Shown here one piece after another: positions 44,852 through 55,770 of a DNA stretch of 64,000 bases. The DNA lies in the NCBI GenBank assembly GCA_021399445.1, contig JAJTUQ010000003.1, positions 2,356,001 through 2,420,000 on the forward strand, read 5' to 3'. The notes under the pieces are model-generated. The model saw only the letters and a program-made list of their open reading frames with translations. It searched no databases and was not told where the DNA came from. The position numbers and the translations under genes were made by a program. Within the stretch, counting starts at the first letter, position 1. Every line of letters starts with the position of its first letter. Origin of the DNA: Xylogone sp. PMI_703. Taxonomy: Eukaryota > Ascomycota > Leotiomycetes.

Positions 44852-46409
44852 TTAAAATCATCGTCACAAGAAATGTACCACCAGAGCAAACCTAATAAAT
44901 GGCAACTGATATTTTGTCGGTTTTGCTGCCTGTGGTGATGGTATTAGTGAGGCGGTGCTCAATATCAAAAATTCCTTTTTCTTTTTCTACAATTCTCTTC
45001 TGTTTCCTACCACCTTTTACATCCGCATTGGCCTTGGCGAGATGATTACTGGGAGTTCTAAAAGCCATTAGAAAGCTACTTCTTTCTGGGAGTAATATAC
45101 GGGACATGGGTGTTTTTATGCAAAAAAGCACGTGGTGAATAGTAAAGAGGAGGGATTCAGATAATGCAAGGCTCTCCTGATCTCTGATCCCGGCTCTACT
45201 ACCCACGGCGCGATTTGCTCCTTCTTTTCTTAGAATTACTACTTTTTAATTGTATGTATGTTCGTTGTACTGTCTGTACATAGAGAGTTCTCTTATGTTA
45301 GCATAGAGGAATGATGACCTTGTTAATACGAATGCTTTGTCTCTGGGGTGGGGCTAGGTCTCTCTGCTTCATCAACTGAAGTGATCCGTTAGCGTATTGA
45401 AGACTTGAAAGTAGAGGACTACCTCTGTACTGGATGACGAAGCCAGCGAATGAAAAGGTTGGAGATGGATGGTGGATTAATCAAAGTTTTACGTCCATAC
45501 AATTCACAGAGCACACAGTAAAGATGCGTAAACATCACATATAAGGGGGAAACTTGGGTTTTATTCATCTTCCACTGACCGGCTCCCCTACACTCTCCTG
45601 ATATGGCCTGCTCTTTCCATGAATACTACGGGCACATCACTTGATGTGGCCGTGATCACGATGAAAGAGTCCAGCCTGAAACATTCATCTGCCAGTAAAA
45701 CAACGAGTCATCGCTTCATCCCTATTCATCCGCTACGTTTCATCTCATTCCCATCGAATCGGCCTTAAGTTACCCCCCGCTCGATACTGACCAGCCACGA
45801 AACCAACCATGGATGTAGCAGCACATGAAGTTTCTCATACACGCGTTACCATCATCCATTGCCAGTTGATACATGATTTTCCCTTTCAAACATACAAGAT
45901 TCGTCCCCTGTGGCGTGGTCCTTCCCAATTCCCATTTCTCTATCCCTTCTAGAGAATCCATATCCTTTCTTCCGATTGATAAAAAATAGTAAAATAGGAA
46001 TAAACAAAGAAAATGTGTGCGGCGCGTTTAGGGGTATCGGCGCGAGTCAGGGGTAGGTGTTTATACAAGGTGTTGTGAAGTGCTGGTGCTGTGTCGTGTA
46101 GTTGCGTCACGCGTGACCTGATGGTTCAATTCTCCGGTATCAGGATGTCCGAAAATTGGAGAGAGGCTAGGTCAACAAGTGCTGGGGGGACGACTGTGCT
46201 GAAGGGGGTAGAATAGCAAAAACGCCGATCGAGGACAATACCCCTCTGAATGACCGGTCTGTGCAACTAGAGAAAGAAAATATTAAAATGACAACTAATT
46301 CCCACTACAGTGCTCTATGTGTATTGTATGCCAACTGTGCGCCATCTGGAAAGAGACATTACGGCTTGTATCTTGGGCGCATAGCATTGCTCGCTATTCA
46401 TGAAGTAGT
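44852..46409. other. Convergent 3' spacer (reductase / KAP95)
   Basis: There is no gene in 1.5 kb between two converging genes. It contains a short inverted repeat CACATCA-N2-TGATGTG at 45633-45648 followed by the perfect palindrome CGTGATCACG at 45651-45660. The remainder is unremarkable AT-leaning sequence that should hold both terminators. Confidence 0.55.
45633..45660. repeat. Adjacent short inverted repeat and 10-bp palindrome
   Basis: The 7-bp arms CACATCA (45633-45639) and TGATGTG (45642-45648) are followed by the perfect palindrome CGTGATCACG (45651-45660). A role in 3' end formation is possible but unproven. Confidence 0.6.
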
Positions 46410-49400
46410 TCATGTTTGCTGAACTCCTTGAGTACCGCCGATCTGGCGTTTGACTTGTTCGCGAGCCCATCTGGCGGTATCGATTGTTCGTGTAGTGTAT
46501 TCCCGGTTTGATTTGGTTTCTTTGATCATAACCATGAGCCAGTCAGCCCGGTAATATACCGCAAGTTCGCCGTTAGGGAAAGCATCAGCAAGGTCACTGC
46601 ATCTGTTAGCACGAACGTAATTTAGGAATTTGGTAGACGTAATTACCCAATGACTCCCATAGCTGATCGCATCAACGGCTCACTTCGGTTCTGATCAATC
46701 GCAATGGTATTGAGAAGTTGGAAGATGGAGTCGACATAAGGCTGCAGAAGTGCCGCTATTAGGACCGTCAATAAATTATCCCCAATGCTCAATAATATAC
46801 TAAATACTCACCCTTCTCGCCTGCCTTCATGGCGCCAATGATACCGCCCCATGCATCCATAATACCCTCTCGAAGAGAGATGACGTAGTCGAACATTTCA
46901 TATGATCCATCAGGGTTGGCTGTGACGCCTGAAGCCTGTTGAAGGACTTGAGCGACGACAGAGAGATACGTGTCAAAATGTCCACCGATAGCGCCTGCAA
47001 TATCGCCAAAGCATTGTAGGATCGCAGGCTTGAACTGATTTGAGAGTGTTGTGCTCTGCTAAATGTGTGAGTACAAAGTATAAGCAGAGGGCAAAACCAA
47101 AACAGATTGGGGAGGGATTGAAGACTTACCCTCAAATTGTTCAATAAATAGTTCATAAATGTATCGCAATATGGCTGACTCAGGGGACCCATTGAACGAG
47201 TTATGTCACTAACAAGTCCAATGGCCATTGCGCACAGACTGGGTTCTTCCTGGTTGCCGAGAGCATTGTAAAGGAAAGGTGAGAATGATTCCATATACTT
47301 GATGAAATCTTCCTCCAAAGCGTTTGCCAAACCAGAAACAGTAGCGAATATACCTTCCGGTACACTAGACTTAGGACCACATGTGCTGAGCAACTGCAGC
47401 AAGATATGCATGATACGATCTGCCTGGGGAGCAATCTCTTTCTCTAGACGTTGAACAATTGCTAATAAGACTGAGCATAAGCTGGTCTGCATCTCCTCTA
47501 AGGTGATCTTGTCTTCGACACTGACAACTTGAGCTTGCAGTGGCTGAGTGCTCTCCAAGCGCTTGAGAATGACATCAGAAAGAGATGCAACTGCTGGAAG
47601 ACTATCGTTCGCAGCGTTCTGCACGAAGGTATTCAAGACCTCATAAGCTGCAGTTCTTAGTTGATTGTCTGCATCTGGCCTCTCAGTGACTTGGAGGAGT
47701 CGGCTGATGCTCTCATTGAAATGAGGTGTGAGAGGGTTCTCCTGGCAACCAATGTCACCAGAGAATCGCTCAGCCAGATTCATTAAGGCCCAGCAGCAAG
47801 ATGCTGCCATCTTGGGACTACTGATGAGACCTGAAAAGAGGGAGGTTATCAGTTGAGGAAGATGCACATTTGGGTCAATAGCGTCTGAGCATGCTTCAGT
47901 GATACGTCCAAGGGCATAAGCAGCAGAGTCTTTGACGTGAATAACACTATCGCCCATCATGTCAATGAGAACAGGAAGCGCTTGCTTAACAATAGGCTCA
48001 AGTGTCTTCTCATCTGGGCCTTCCATAATGGCACCGAATGCCGATACAGCGGCATCTCTGTTGTGCCAGTCCTCAGATCGGAGATTAGCTTCAACAAAGG
48101 TTAAGACAGGCTGCATGACAACACCTCCAACGGCCTGGGCATAGAGTTGCAGACACTGATAAGCTGCTCTAGAAATGTTATATTCCTCATCGCCTGCATC
48201 CTCATCCTGCTTTGTGAGCAGATGAAGGAGAACCGGCACAACTTCGTTAGTTGCAACACGTGAGAAGTTGTAGAATGGTCTCATTTGATCCTCACTCTCG
48301 ACCTAGTCCCAAACTTGTTAGTAAAGCACCCTTAAGAATTATCCATCTTCCCTTTTGTTCGAATACATACCTGGGCATTATCATCCTCAATAGCAATTTC
48401 TTCTTCGCAGACAGTGCTCCAGAATTCGACAGCAAGCTTAGCTACGTCTTCTTCATCGCTCTTCATGCCCATTATAGTTAGGCCAAAGAGCGCCTTCTCC
48501 ATATAGAATCGCATTAAGTCATAGTAAAGAGACATAATTCTGTTGAGGCATCCAAAGGCACCCTGCTGTATCCGCGAATCCTGTGCTTGTGTAGCTTCGC
48601 AAACCACTTGCATGATATAATTTCGCTCGCCCTCGTTCTTGAAGTTGCTATCAACAAATTCTAGCGAGTCTCCAAGTGCATATATTGCAGCTAAACGGAC
48701 CTCATTGTTTGCCTCTTCTTTCCTAGCACCTTGTACAACGGCGGTCAAGATGGCATTAGAATGCTGAACAAGGCTGTTTCGTAGCTCTTGATCCTGACTT
48801 TCGCAGATGAAGCCAATTGTTGTTAGAGATGCTTGCTTCAAGTGGTCAGCGCCCTCTCCAACATTTCGCACCAAAGTTGCCATCAGTTCTGGCCATTGAT
48901 CGCGAGGCAGCTCAATAGCTGCTATCGATGATACGACTTGTGCTGCCGCTGAGCCGGCTTGTGTATTGCTAGAAGCAAGAGCTTTTAATGTGAGCTCCTT
49001 CACACGAGTCTTAGTTTCTAGGTCGGTCTGAATCCATTTCTCTTGAAGCTCGCGTAGCCGCTGGAATTCACGCGCGCTGAATGCATTTTTCAGCGCAATA
49101 CCAGCCGCAGCTCGAATATGACCTTGTGCTTCCTCGTTGGCAAGCTCCTGAACCAATGTTGAGAGGTATCCAGGCTAGATACTAAGGTTAGCTGAATCTA
49201 TGCGGGGAGCCTGACACTAGCTTCAGGGGTTGGAGGAAAAAACATACGAAGTTAGAGTCTGCTGCTTGGATAAGTTGCTGTTCAGCTGCCCCTCGGATAT
49301 TGGCATCTACAAGCAGTCAGTTTCCGCATTACTTCAAAGTTATGCTGCTATGACGCAGGCAGCAAAATCGGACTTTACCTGGGGACAATGAATTTTCGAG

Positions 49401-49418
49401 AACTTGGTTGACATCCAT
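46410..49418 (-). CDS. KAP95: KAP95, importin subunit beta-1
   Basis: Seven exons: 49418-49379, 49306-49248, 49174-48371, 48302-47130, 47058-46812, 46755-46647 and 46596-46410 (872 aa). Importin beta carries cargo-importin alpha complexes through nuclear pores and releases them on RanGTP. The N-terminal exons give MDVNQVLENSLSPDANIRGAA and then PGYLSTLVQELANEE, the importin-beta N-terminal (IBN) domain; the rest is HEAT repeats, including an acidic loop EEEIAIEDDNAQ split by an intron. Conserved blocks such as SEDQMRPFYNF, LMNLAERFS and MFDYVISLREGIMDAWGGIIGAMK support the joins, and phases 1,0,0,0,1,2 all close. The exon 5 acceptor is a TAG|CAG tandem, so one Gln may be optional (871 or 872 aa). 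Length matches yeast Kap95 (861). Confidence 0.93.
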
Positions 49419-50149
49419 CTTCGCGAGCACACAAAGTGCGTTCTTCCTTCGCGAGTGTGGGGGATATGATACAAATGAAAAGAGTCTGGGTTCTCTCTAT
49501 TATGGGGGAGGACGTCCCGCTATAGGTGTGAGACGGTGATAGGTCGAGGGGAAGAGTAAGAAACAGGTTCAGGTTGGTGTTTTGCGGAAGCGAAGTCAAT
49601 TATTGACGTTCTTAGATCGGTCAAGGCTAGATCAGGCTACCGTGAGAGCGATTATAGCTCCTGGAACTCCGAAAGTAAAAAAAGAAGACTGCTCTGAAAG
49701 CTGTCAAAAGAACGTCAAGAAGATCACAGATTGGCAGAACTATGGCTGATGAAGATGAATTGCATACCAAATCCAATTTCACATGGTTGCCCTCTGCTAC
49801 GGTGAACGCCTTGTTTGGTCCCACAAAGACGCCCGCCGGGATAGCATTCGCTTAATCTACGAATAAAGGGTCTGCAAACCCCGCTACGACATTGAGGTAG
49901 TCACGTGCTCAATCACAATCTGTTGCATTTGTTATGAATATACAGAAGAAATGAGAGATTGTATTACTTTATAGTGTTTGTACAAGTTATTTCCCTAGTT
50001 GGGGTGTAAATAAAATCCCAATGTTCATGCAATTTTTATTTTTTGATGACCTCTATTAAAAGCGAAGCATTGTTGACCCCTGAATAAGAAATTAGGCATG
50101 TGCCAGAAAAATGCTCTCACAACCTAAGAAGGTGCCCAAAGCCCACCAT
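49419..50149. other. KAP95 promoter and LEU4 3' region
   Basis: This 731 bp lies between two genes on the same strand, with no supported frame. The part next to KAP95 should carry its promoter; the AT-rich part at about 49920-50060 fits LEU4 3' sequence. Nothing else stands out. Confidence 0.55.
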
Positions 50150-52249
50150 TCACTGCCCATTTACCTTTGCTTCCAGAACACTAACAGCATCCGGCCCGCT
50201 GGGAGGCGCCGAGGTTGGTTTTGGTATCGCGAGCTTTCCATTGCTGATATTTAAATCCTGCTTGATCGCGCTCCCGAGCTTACCTTTCGAGACAAGAGGC
50301 GTATTGGGTGTGCTCGTTATAAACTAGAAGCATGGTCAGCATTAATCTCTAAGACACAATTGGTCCATGGCCCTTTACATTGCTAGCCGCGCTCAAAAGA
50401 GCTATTAAAGAGCTTTGAACCACATCTTCATGGATACCCACACCCCAGACTTTCTGTGAAGACCCGGCGACCGTGCACTCAATATAGGAAGCCGCTTTGA
50501 CGTCTCTTCCTTCACCAATGGCGTGTTCTTTATAGTCTGCAACATCAAGTTCGATACCAATCGGCGCCAATGCGTTAGCCAGACTAGAAATTGGTCCAGT
50601 TCCAGTCCCGGAGAGGTGTTGTTCGACCCCGTTGATAGAAATAACACCGTCGAATATTCTTTTTAAGTTCTTGGTATCTTGAGTCTTTCCTGGGGCAGGT
50701 GGGGCCGGAGATTGGGATCTATCGGTCCTAATAGTGTAATCAACCAGGTTGAAGTGAGGATTTTCCTTAAGGAAATAAGTCTTCTCAAATAAGTCTGAGA
50801 TTTCTGATGAGAGGAGCTCTCTGCCAACCTGATCTGCCTTTGCTTGGACAATAGTGCTGAAAGCAACTTGTAAGCCGCGAGGAAGATCAAGCTGAAGGTT
50901 GCGTAGGATAATCCAGGCTGCACCACCCTTACCACTCTGCGAGTTGACACGAATGATAGCCTCGTACGTACGGCCAATATCTTGAGGGTCAAGAGGAAGA
51001 TAGGGCAGTTGCCAACGATCTTCGTAGGAGGCACCTTCTTTCTCACGTAACTGGAAGCCTTTCTTGATTGCGTCTTGATGAGATCCACTGAAGGCGCAGA
51101 CCACCAAGGATCCTCCATATGGTGCCCGAGGATGGACTGGAATCTTATTGCTTACTTCCACAACATCAATGACGCGATTGAGATCGGAGAAATCAATTTT
51201 GGGGTGGATGCCCTGGGTATAGAGATTCAAGGCAAGTGTGACAAGGTCAACGTTACCAGTTCTCTCACCATTTCCGAACAAGCAACCTTCAACCCGGTCT
51301 GCACCAGCCATCTGTGCCAGCTCTGCCGCCGCGACAGCACATCCTCTGTCATTATGTGGGTGAAGAGAAACACAAATTTTCTCTCTCTCGCTAATGTGTG
51401 TGCAGAAATATTCGATTTGATCTGCGTAAACGTTGGGCGTTGACATCTCAACAGTAGCTGGAAGGTTGAAAATGATTGGGTTTTCCACCGAAGGTCCCCA
51501 TGCCTCCTTCACAGCTTCACAGACCCTGATAACATACTCGGGGCTGGTGTCTGAGAATGTCTCAGGGCTAAACTCAAAAGCCCATTCAGTGCCGGCATTC
51601 GCTGGGTCGTCCTTAGTGATTGACCTAGCGTATTTTGCGCACTTGACAGCTAAAGCTAGAGACTCTTCTTCAGTCATGCCAAAGACTACTCTTCGGAAGC
51701 ATTCGCTGGTGGCGAGATATATGTGGAGGATTGCCTTCTTTGCGCCCTTGAGAGACTCGACCGTCCGTTTGATGAGCTCCTCTCTGCAGGGAGAGAGAAC
51801 CTGAAGCCAGACGTCATCTGGAGTAGCACCAGGTGTCTCAACAAGGCGCCGTGTGAAGTCAAAATCGGTTTGCGAGGCTGAAGGAAATGAGACCTCTATC
51901 TCCTTGTATCCAAGCTCAACCAACATCTTGAAATATTTCCATTTTTGGTCGCCGTCCTGTTTCAAACATTATGTGTTAAAACCAAACATCTCAGCATCTC
52001 ATAGCTTCATGGCAGGTATTCACATACCATGGGGTCGACTAAACTCTGATTGCCATCTCGTAAATCGGTTGAAAGCCATCTTGGTGGCTTTTCAATTGTC
52101 TTATTCGGCCATTGTCGGTTCTCGAGTTTAAGAGGAGGAAAGGGCTTGTATTTAGTCGAAGGGTCTTTAAGCCTGTTTGCAATTGTCAGCGACCTATCTA
52201 TCACCTTCCTATTTCGCAGAGTAGTTACGATTGATACGCACATAGGCAT
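50150..52249 (-). CDS. LEU4: 2-isopropylmalate synthase (leucine biosynthesis)
   Basis: Exons 52249-52242 (8 nt), 52172-52028, 51956-50379 and 50323-50150 give 634 aa. The enzyme condenses acetyl-CoA with 2-ketoisovalerate, the first committed step of leucine synthesis. After splicing the N terminus is [16 protein letters not shown], the usual fungal start. [12 protein letters not shown] (40-51) is HMGL-like signature 1, [17 protein letters not shown] signature 2 with the metal-binding HxHND, and [12 protein letters not shown] follows. The C-terminal part (from about 450) is the LeuA regulatory domain that senses leucine. The last 57 residues come from exon 4, a Pro/Ser/Lys-rich tail beginning [13 protein letters not shown]; reading into intron 3 instead gives a 9-residue end. 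Intron 1 (69 nt) is stop-free and in frame. A TGAGTCA site lies 176 bp upstream. Confidence 0.93.
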
Positions 52250-53377
52250 TGTGATGGCGGGGCTGGCAGAAACGCGGGGATATTTTGAGCTGTGTGCGTA
52301 ATATTAGATACAAAAAAGTTATATTTAAGAGAAATTGGATGTATATGATTGAAAATGCGACCCCATTCCCACTATATATCAATTACACAGAGACGACAGA
52401 AATGGGAAGACCGATTCAAATTTTTGAGTCATCAGAAGATCCTGAACTCGTTCCCGAAAAAAGGTGGTTCGGCTGCAGTGCGGGGTGGAAGTGCGCCCTG
52501 CCTCGCCTCCTTGCTCGGAGTCCATGTCCAATCCCTAAACCAGAATTCAGCCTTCTACGATACACTACTTTTTCCCAGGAAAGACGTGCCGACCACCGTT
52601 CAGCATATTTCGATTGCCATACAGGGATGAGGTATATCAACATAATATTATTTTCGAGCATCATATTCTCTGTGGCTATTAAAGTCACTTGCCGATATCG
52701 CCACAACTAGAAGGCTTACTAGAATCTAATTGCTAAAGTCTCAAGGTGAACGTCACGATCTTCCAATCTCCGATCAAGACCGCTGGCAACCGAAAGAAGC
52801 CGTTCCTCCACAGATGATCAGAGTTACATCGCAGCGCAACCTTCTTATATCACTCATCAACCCAATTGTTCGGCCATAACAGAGGACGGTAGTGCACTGT
52901 CGTATCTGTACTCTTATTTGGTTTCGGGATCGTAGCAATTGATGTGGAAGGCATAACATAACACCTTGGTGTTGAATTGGAAGTCCGAATATCAAGCAGT
53001 TCCATGATCCAAAACTTTTTAAGGCTCTGAGGCTATTCTGTAAAGCCGTACCGGTGTATTTCCCTTTCTAGAAATCCGGACTTAAGCCATGTAGCTGGAT
53101 AGTACCTGTGAGGTGTCCCTTCCATGCAATTGAGGCGAATCAGGTCGCCGTCTCGCCTTCCTTTCGTCCTCAAAGCGCAATCACAGAAATCATGCATTGC
53201 GCCCTATTGTAGACAGACGACTAGGAGCGGCAGCGCCATGCACCTACCCGTATTCAGAAACAAAACCTGCACAACGCTTCGGAGCACCTGTAGCTTAGGG
53301 GATGCCATGGAGCCTCCTCTAGTTGAACCTTTTCCACCGACATAACAGCACTTTTCTAGTGCTGAATAAAGACTGAC
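52250..53377. other. LEU4 promoter and 3' flank of the small gene
   Basis: This 1.1 kb spacer has no supported gene. The 141-codon frame at 52285-52710 has no recognisable content and lies in the expected LEU4 promoter. The one strong site is TGAGTCA at 52425-52431. An imperfect CCGTACCGG near 53046 does not match the 10-bp Leu3 consensus. Confidence 0.55.
52425..52431. promoter_or_regulatory. Gcn4/CPC1 site TGAGTCA upstream of LEU4
   Basis: A perfect match to the general amino-acid control element TGA(C/G)TCA, 176 bp before the LEU4 start codon. Gcn4-class activators are known to drive amino-acid biosynthetic genes through this heptamer in ascomycetes. Position and downstream gene both agree; binding is inferred. 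Confidence 0.55.
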
Positions 53378-53764
53378 CTAAGGCCGCTTCCTCTCCCGGC
53401 CGACTTTACTTTCTGCCATTGTAGCACCATTCGCCCTAGCTTCAATCTCCTGTAGTTTCTTCTCCAACCCAATTCTCTTTGAAACGAGTGCGCTCCTCTG
53501 TTCCTCTAGCATAGCAATCTTCTCCTCTGCAGTAGCTTCTCGACGTTGTCGGACAGCCTGAACGGCAGGGTCAGCGAGCATGAAACAAACAAACAATTGG
53601 TAACAGGAGGACAATCAAGGGTTACTCTAGGTCAAGGATGGAAATACCTGCTTAGCTTCCTGCTGCATCTTCAATCCGGCTCCATACCAGGCTCCAGTGA
53701 CTGTAATTGCAGCGACAGAGCCAGTCATAATCCACCGCCGAATGGTTTGCTGCGAAGTTGACAT
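53378..53764 (-). CDS. Small single-span membrane protein, unknown function
   Basis: Exons 53764-53648 and 53557-53378 join in phase 0 (90-nt intron) and give 98 aa. The N-terminal half MSTSQQTIRRWIMTGSVAA... holds one hydrophobic segment at about 11-31 rich in Gly, Ala and Thr, then MQQEAKQ at the splice. The C-terminal half is a charged helix likely to form a coiled coil (EEKIAMLEEQR, KKLQEIEAR), ending in a basic KRP tail. A short basic start followed by a Gly-rich span is a common layout for small mitochondrial inner-membrane proteins, so that location is a reasonable guess. I recall similar unnamed fungal proteins but no function. Divergent from SHB17, 484 bp apart. Confidence 0.75.
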
Positions 53765-54248
53765 GGCGTGTGGGATTTTATTGATTATAGAATCCGGACA
53801 AGCACTGAATAATCTTGAAGCTATGCTGACTGTCCTGGGTTATGTCACCCAACTCCAGGATGGACTCGAGTCGCTTTTTGAATTTCGGAGCATGCTCACC
53901 CCTGCACCCGCTCCCGAATCTCCGTGATAGCCGGATAAAACTTCGGACCGCAACTACAACTAATACGAATTAAGACGGAGGGGTAGTTGGAGGGGCTGAA
54001 AGCTGTGGATGACAGGCATCTGAGTAATCTACTTGCAGTCCATATCCAATTGCCTTTGGGTATGGATTGGATGCGCCTGGATTAGATCTACTGACGTCGT
54101 CGGGCGTCCATATTATATCGAGCTTTTGCTATATATATTCATAGTCTCTGACCTTTAAAGAAAAGACTGGAGGTCATTCCTTCGTTCTTCTTTCGATTTG
54201 TAGTCGTGATCGTTCAATTGCTACTGTTAGCTACATAGAGCTACCTAA
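53765..54248. promoter_or_regulatory. Divergent promoter, small protein / SHB17
   Basis: A 484-bp region between two divergent start codons with no frame of its own. A near-CRE sequence (TGACGTCG, one mismatch to TGACGTCA) lies near 54092. No clear TATA box can be assigned, although TATATA-like sequence occurs near 54130. Confidence 0.5.
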
Positions 54249-55193
54249 ATGACGACTCCTCGTGTCTTCATTGTCCGTCACGGCGAGACCGAATGGTCTC
54301 TGAACGGCCGCCATACCGGCACCACGGATATACCTCTCACAGCCAATGGCGAGAAGAGAATTAGAGCGACAGGACGAGCTCTAATCGGGGATGACAGACT
54401 CATTGTTCCCAAGAACTTAGCGCACATGTAAACAGTCTATACTTTTAAAGGGGAGATCTATTTCTAACCACTCTTATACTTTTGCAGATATGTCTCTCCC
54501 CGTAAACGTGCCCAACGAACTCTCGAACTACTGGATATCGGATGTAGAGAAAAGTTTCCATGGGTAGCACAGCATGATCCTGATACTTCCATCCGAACGG
54601 AGGCTAAGGTGCAAATCACTGAGGACATCAGAGAATGGGATTACGGAGACTATGAGGGCATCACCAGCGTACAGATCAAGGAGCTGAGGAAGCAAGCTGG
54701 CTTACCGAGCTGGGATATCTGGAGAGACGGCTGTCCTGGTGGAGAGTATGTAGCATCGAACCAAATTGCCCCTATTCAAGAGACTGATTGCCCCCGTTAG
54801 ATCCCCAGAGCAAGTAACAGCAAGAATTGATCGTTTGATCAATGAAATCCGCGCCAAATACCACAGCCCCGTCATTGGAAAACCAAAAGGCACAACTACC
54901 CCCGGAGACGTACTCATTGTTGCACACGGCCACATTCTCCGAGCATTTGCAATGCGGTGGGTACAGAAAACACTAGCCGATGGACCTACGTTCCTGTTGG
55001 AAGCTGGTGGCGTTGGAACTCTAAGGTACGTCAATATTTTCATCCAGTCAGGGAATGCAGAGATTATTGACAATTATACAGCTACGAACACCATAGTATC
55101 ACGGAGCCGGCCATATTACTGGGTGGATCGTTCACAGTAGAGGTAGAGAAAGAGGATGAAAAGATACATCAGGAGGAAGCGGGAAAGAAATGA
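54249..55193 (+). CDS. SHB17: SHB17, sedoheptulose-1,7-bisphosphatase (histidine phosphatase)
   Basis: Exons 54249-54427, 54488-54745, 54801-55025 and 55082-55193 join in phase 2 throughout and encode 257 aa (yeast Shb17 is 271). The enzyme removes the 1-phosphate of sedoheptulose-1,7-bisphosphate, feeding riboneogenesis in the non-oxidative pentose phosphate branch. The phosphatase motif is RHGETEW with catalytic His11; [14 protein letters not shown] [19 protein letters not shown] and [10 protein letters not shown] are typical of this subfamily; the second catalytic His is in AHGHILR (about 188). [12 protein letters not shown] near the end matches the Shb17 C-terminal block. These features separate it from glycolytic phosphoglycerate mutase. 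The tail is short and Glu/Lys-rich. Confidence 0.9.
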
Positions 55194-55770
55194 ATAGCTC
55201 ATAGGTGCGGCGTTACATCTGGTATAGATAGATATTAAGAGAGTTGAGTACTACACCTTAAAGAGGAAGTATATAATTATTATTCCAATATTAGATACCA
55301 AGACGTTCCATTGATGTCCGAGTACCGTATAAAGATAGCACACACCAGCCCTCCCGCCAAGAAATGTACGATAGATTATGAAATGGATTATGAAGACGGA
55401 ACTATATAATCAGTCATATTCCGCAAGTTATCCGCAGAAATACCCGATCCCTGTGCATCAATTCTATCTGCGGAAGACAGAGAGAGGTACATCTTCTCCA
55501 CACTCCATCTCCGCATTATCCGCAAAACTGTATATATCGCCGCTATAAGATGCAGGAACAAGCATATTGCGGGGAGAGCATCTCTGTTAAGTGTCAGTAG
55601 ACTGGATTTTGGGTCTTCGTGCCATTACTATGCCATATAATCATACGTAGTGCGTACAGAACATTTATGCCTTTTAAAACGCTTCATTGCAATTTCCATA
55701 TCCATGTGAACTAATTATATACAGTATAAAACATCCATAGCAATTTGGGTTTCCGCTCATTTCAAGTTTC
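55194..55770. other. Convergent 3' spacer (SHB17 / dioxygenase)
   Basis: AT-rich 577 bp between converging genes, with no supported frame. TTATCCGCA occurs twice (near 55428 and 55517), too short to call a repeat family. Presumably both terminators lie here. Confidence 0.55.

Noticed and set aside
45770..45961. 63-codon minus frame in the reductase/KAP95 spacer
   Set aside because: No motif, no splice context; lies between two converging 3' ends.
52285..52710. 141-codon open frame upstream of LEU4
   Set aside because: No recognisable content, and it occupies the LEU4 promoter including the TGAGTCA site.
53045..53055. Leu3-like GCCGTACCGGT
   Set aside because: One base short of the CCGGNNCCGG spacing and about 800 bp from the LEU4 start.
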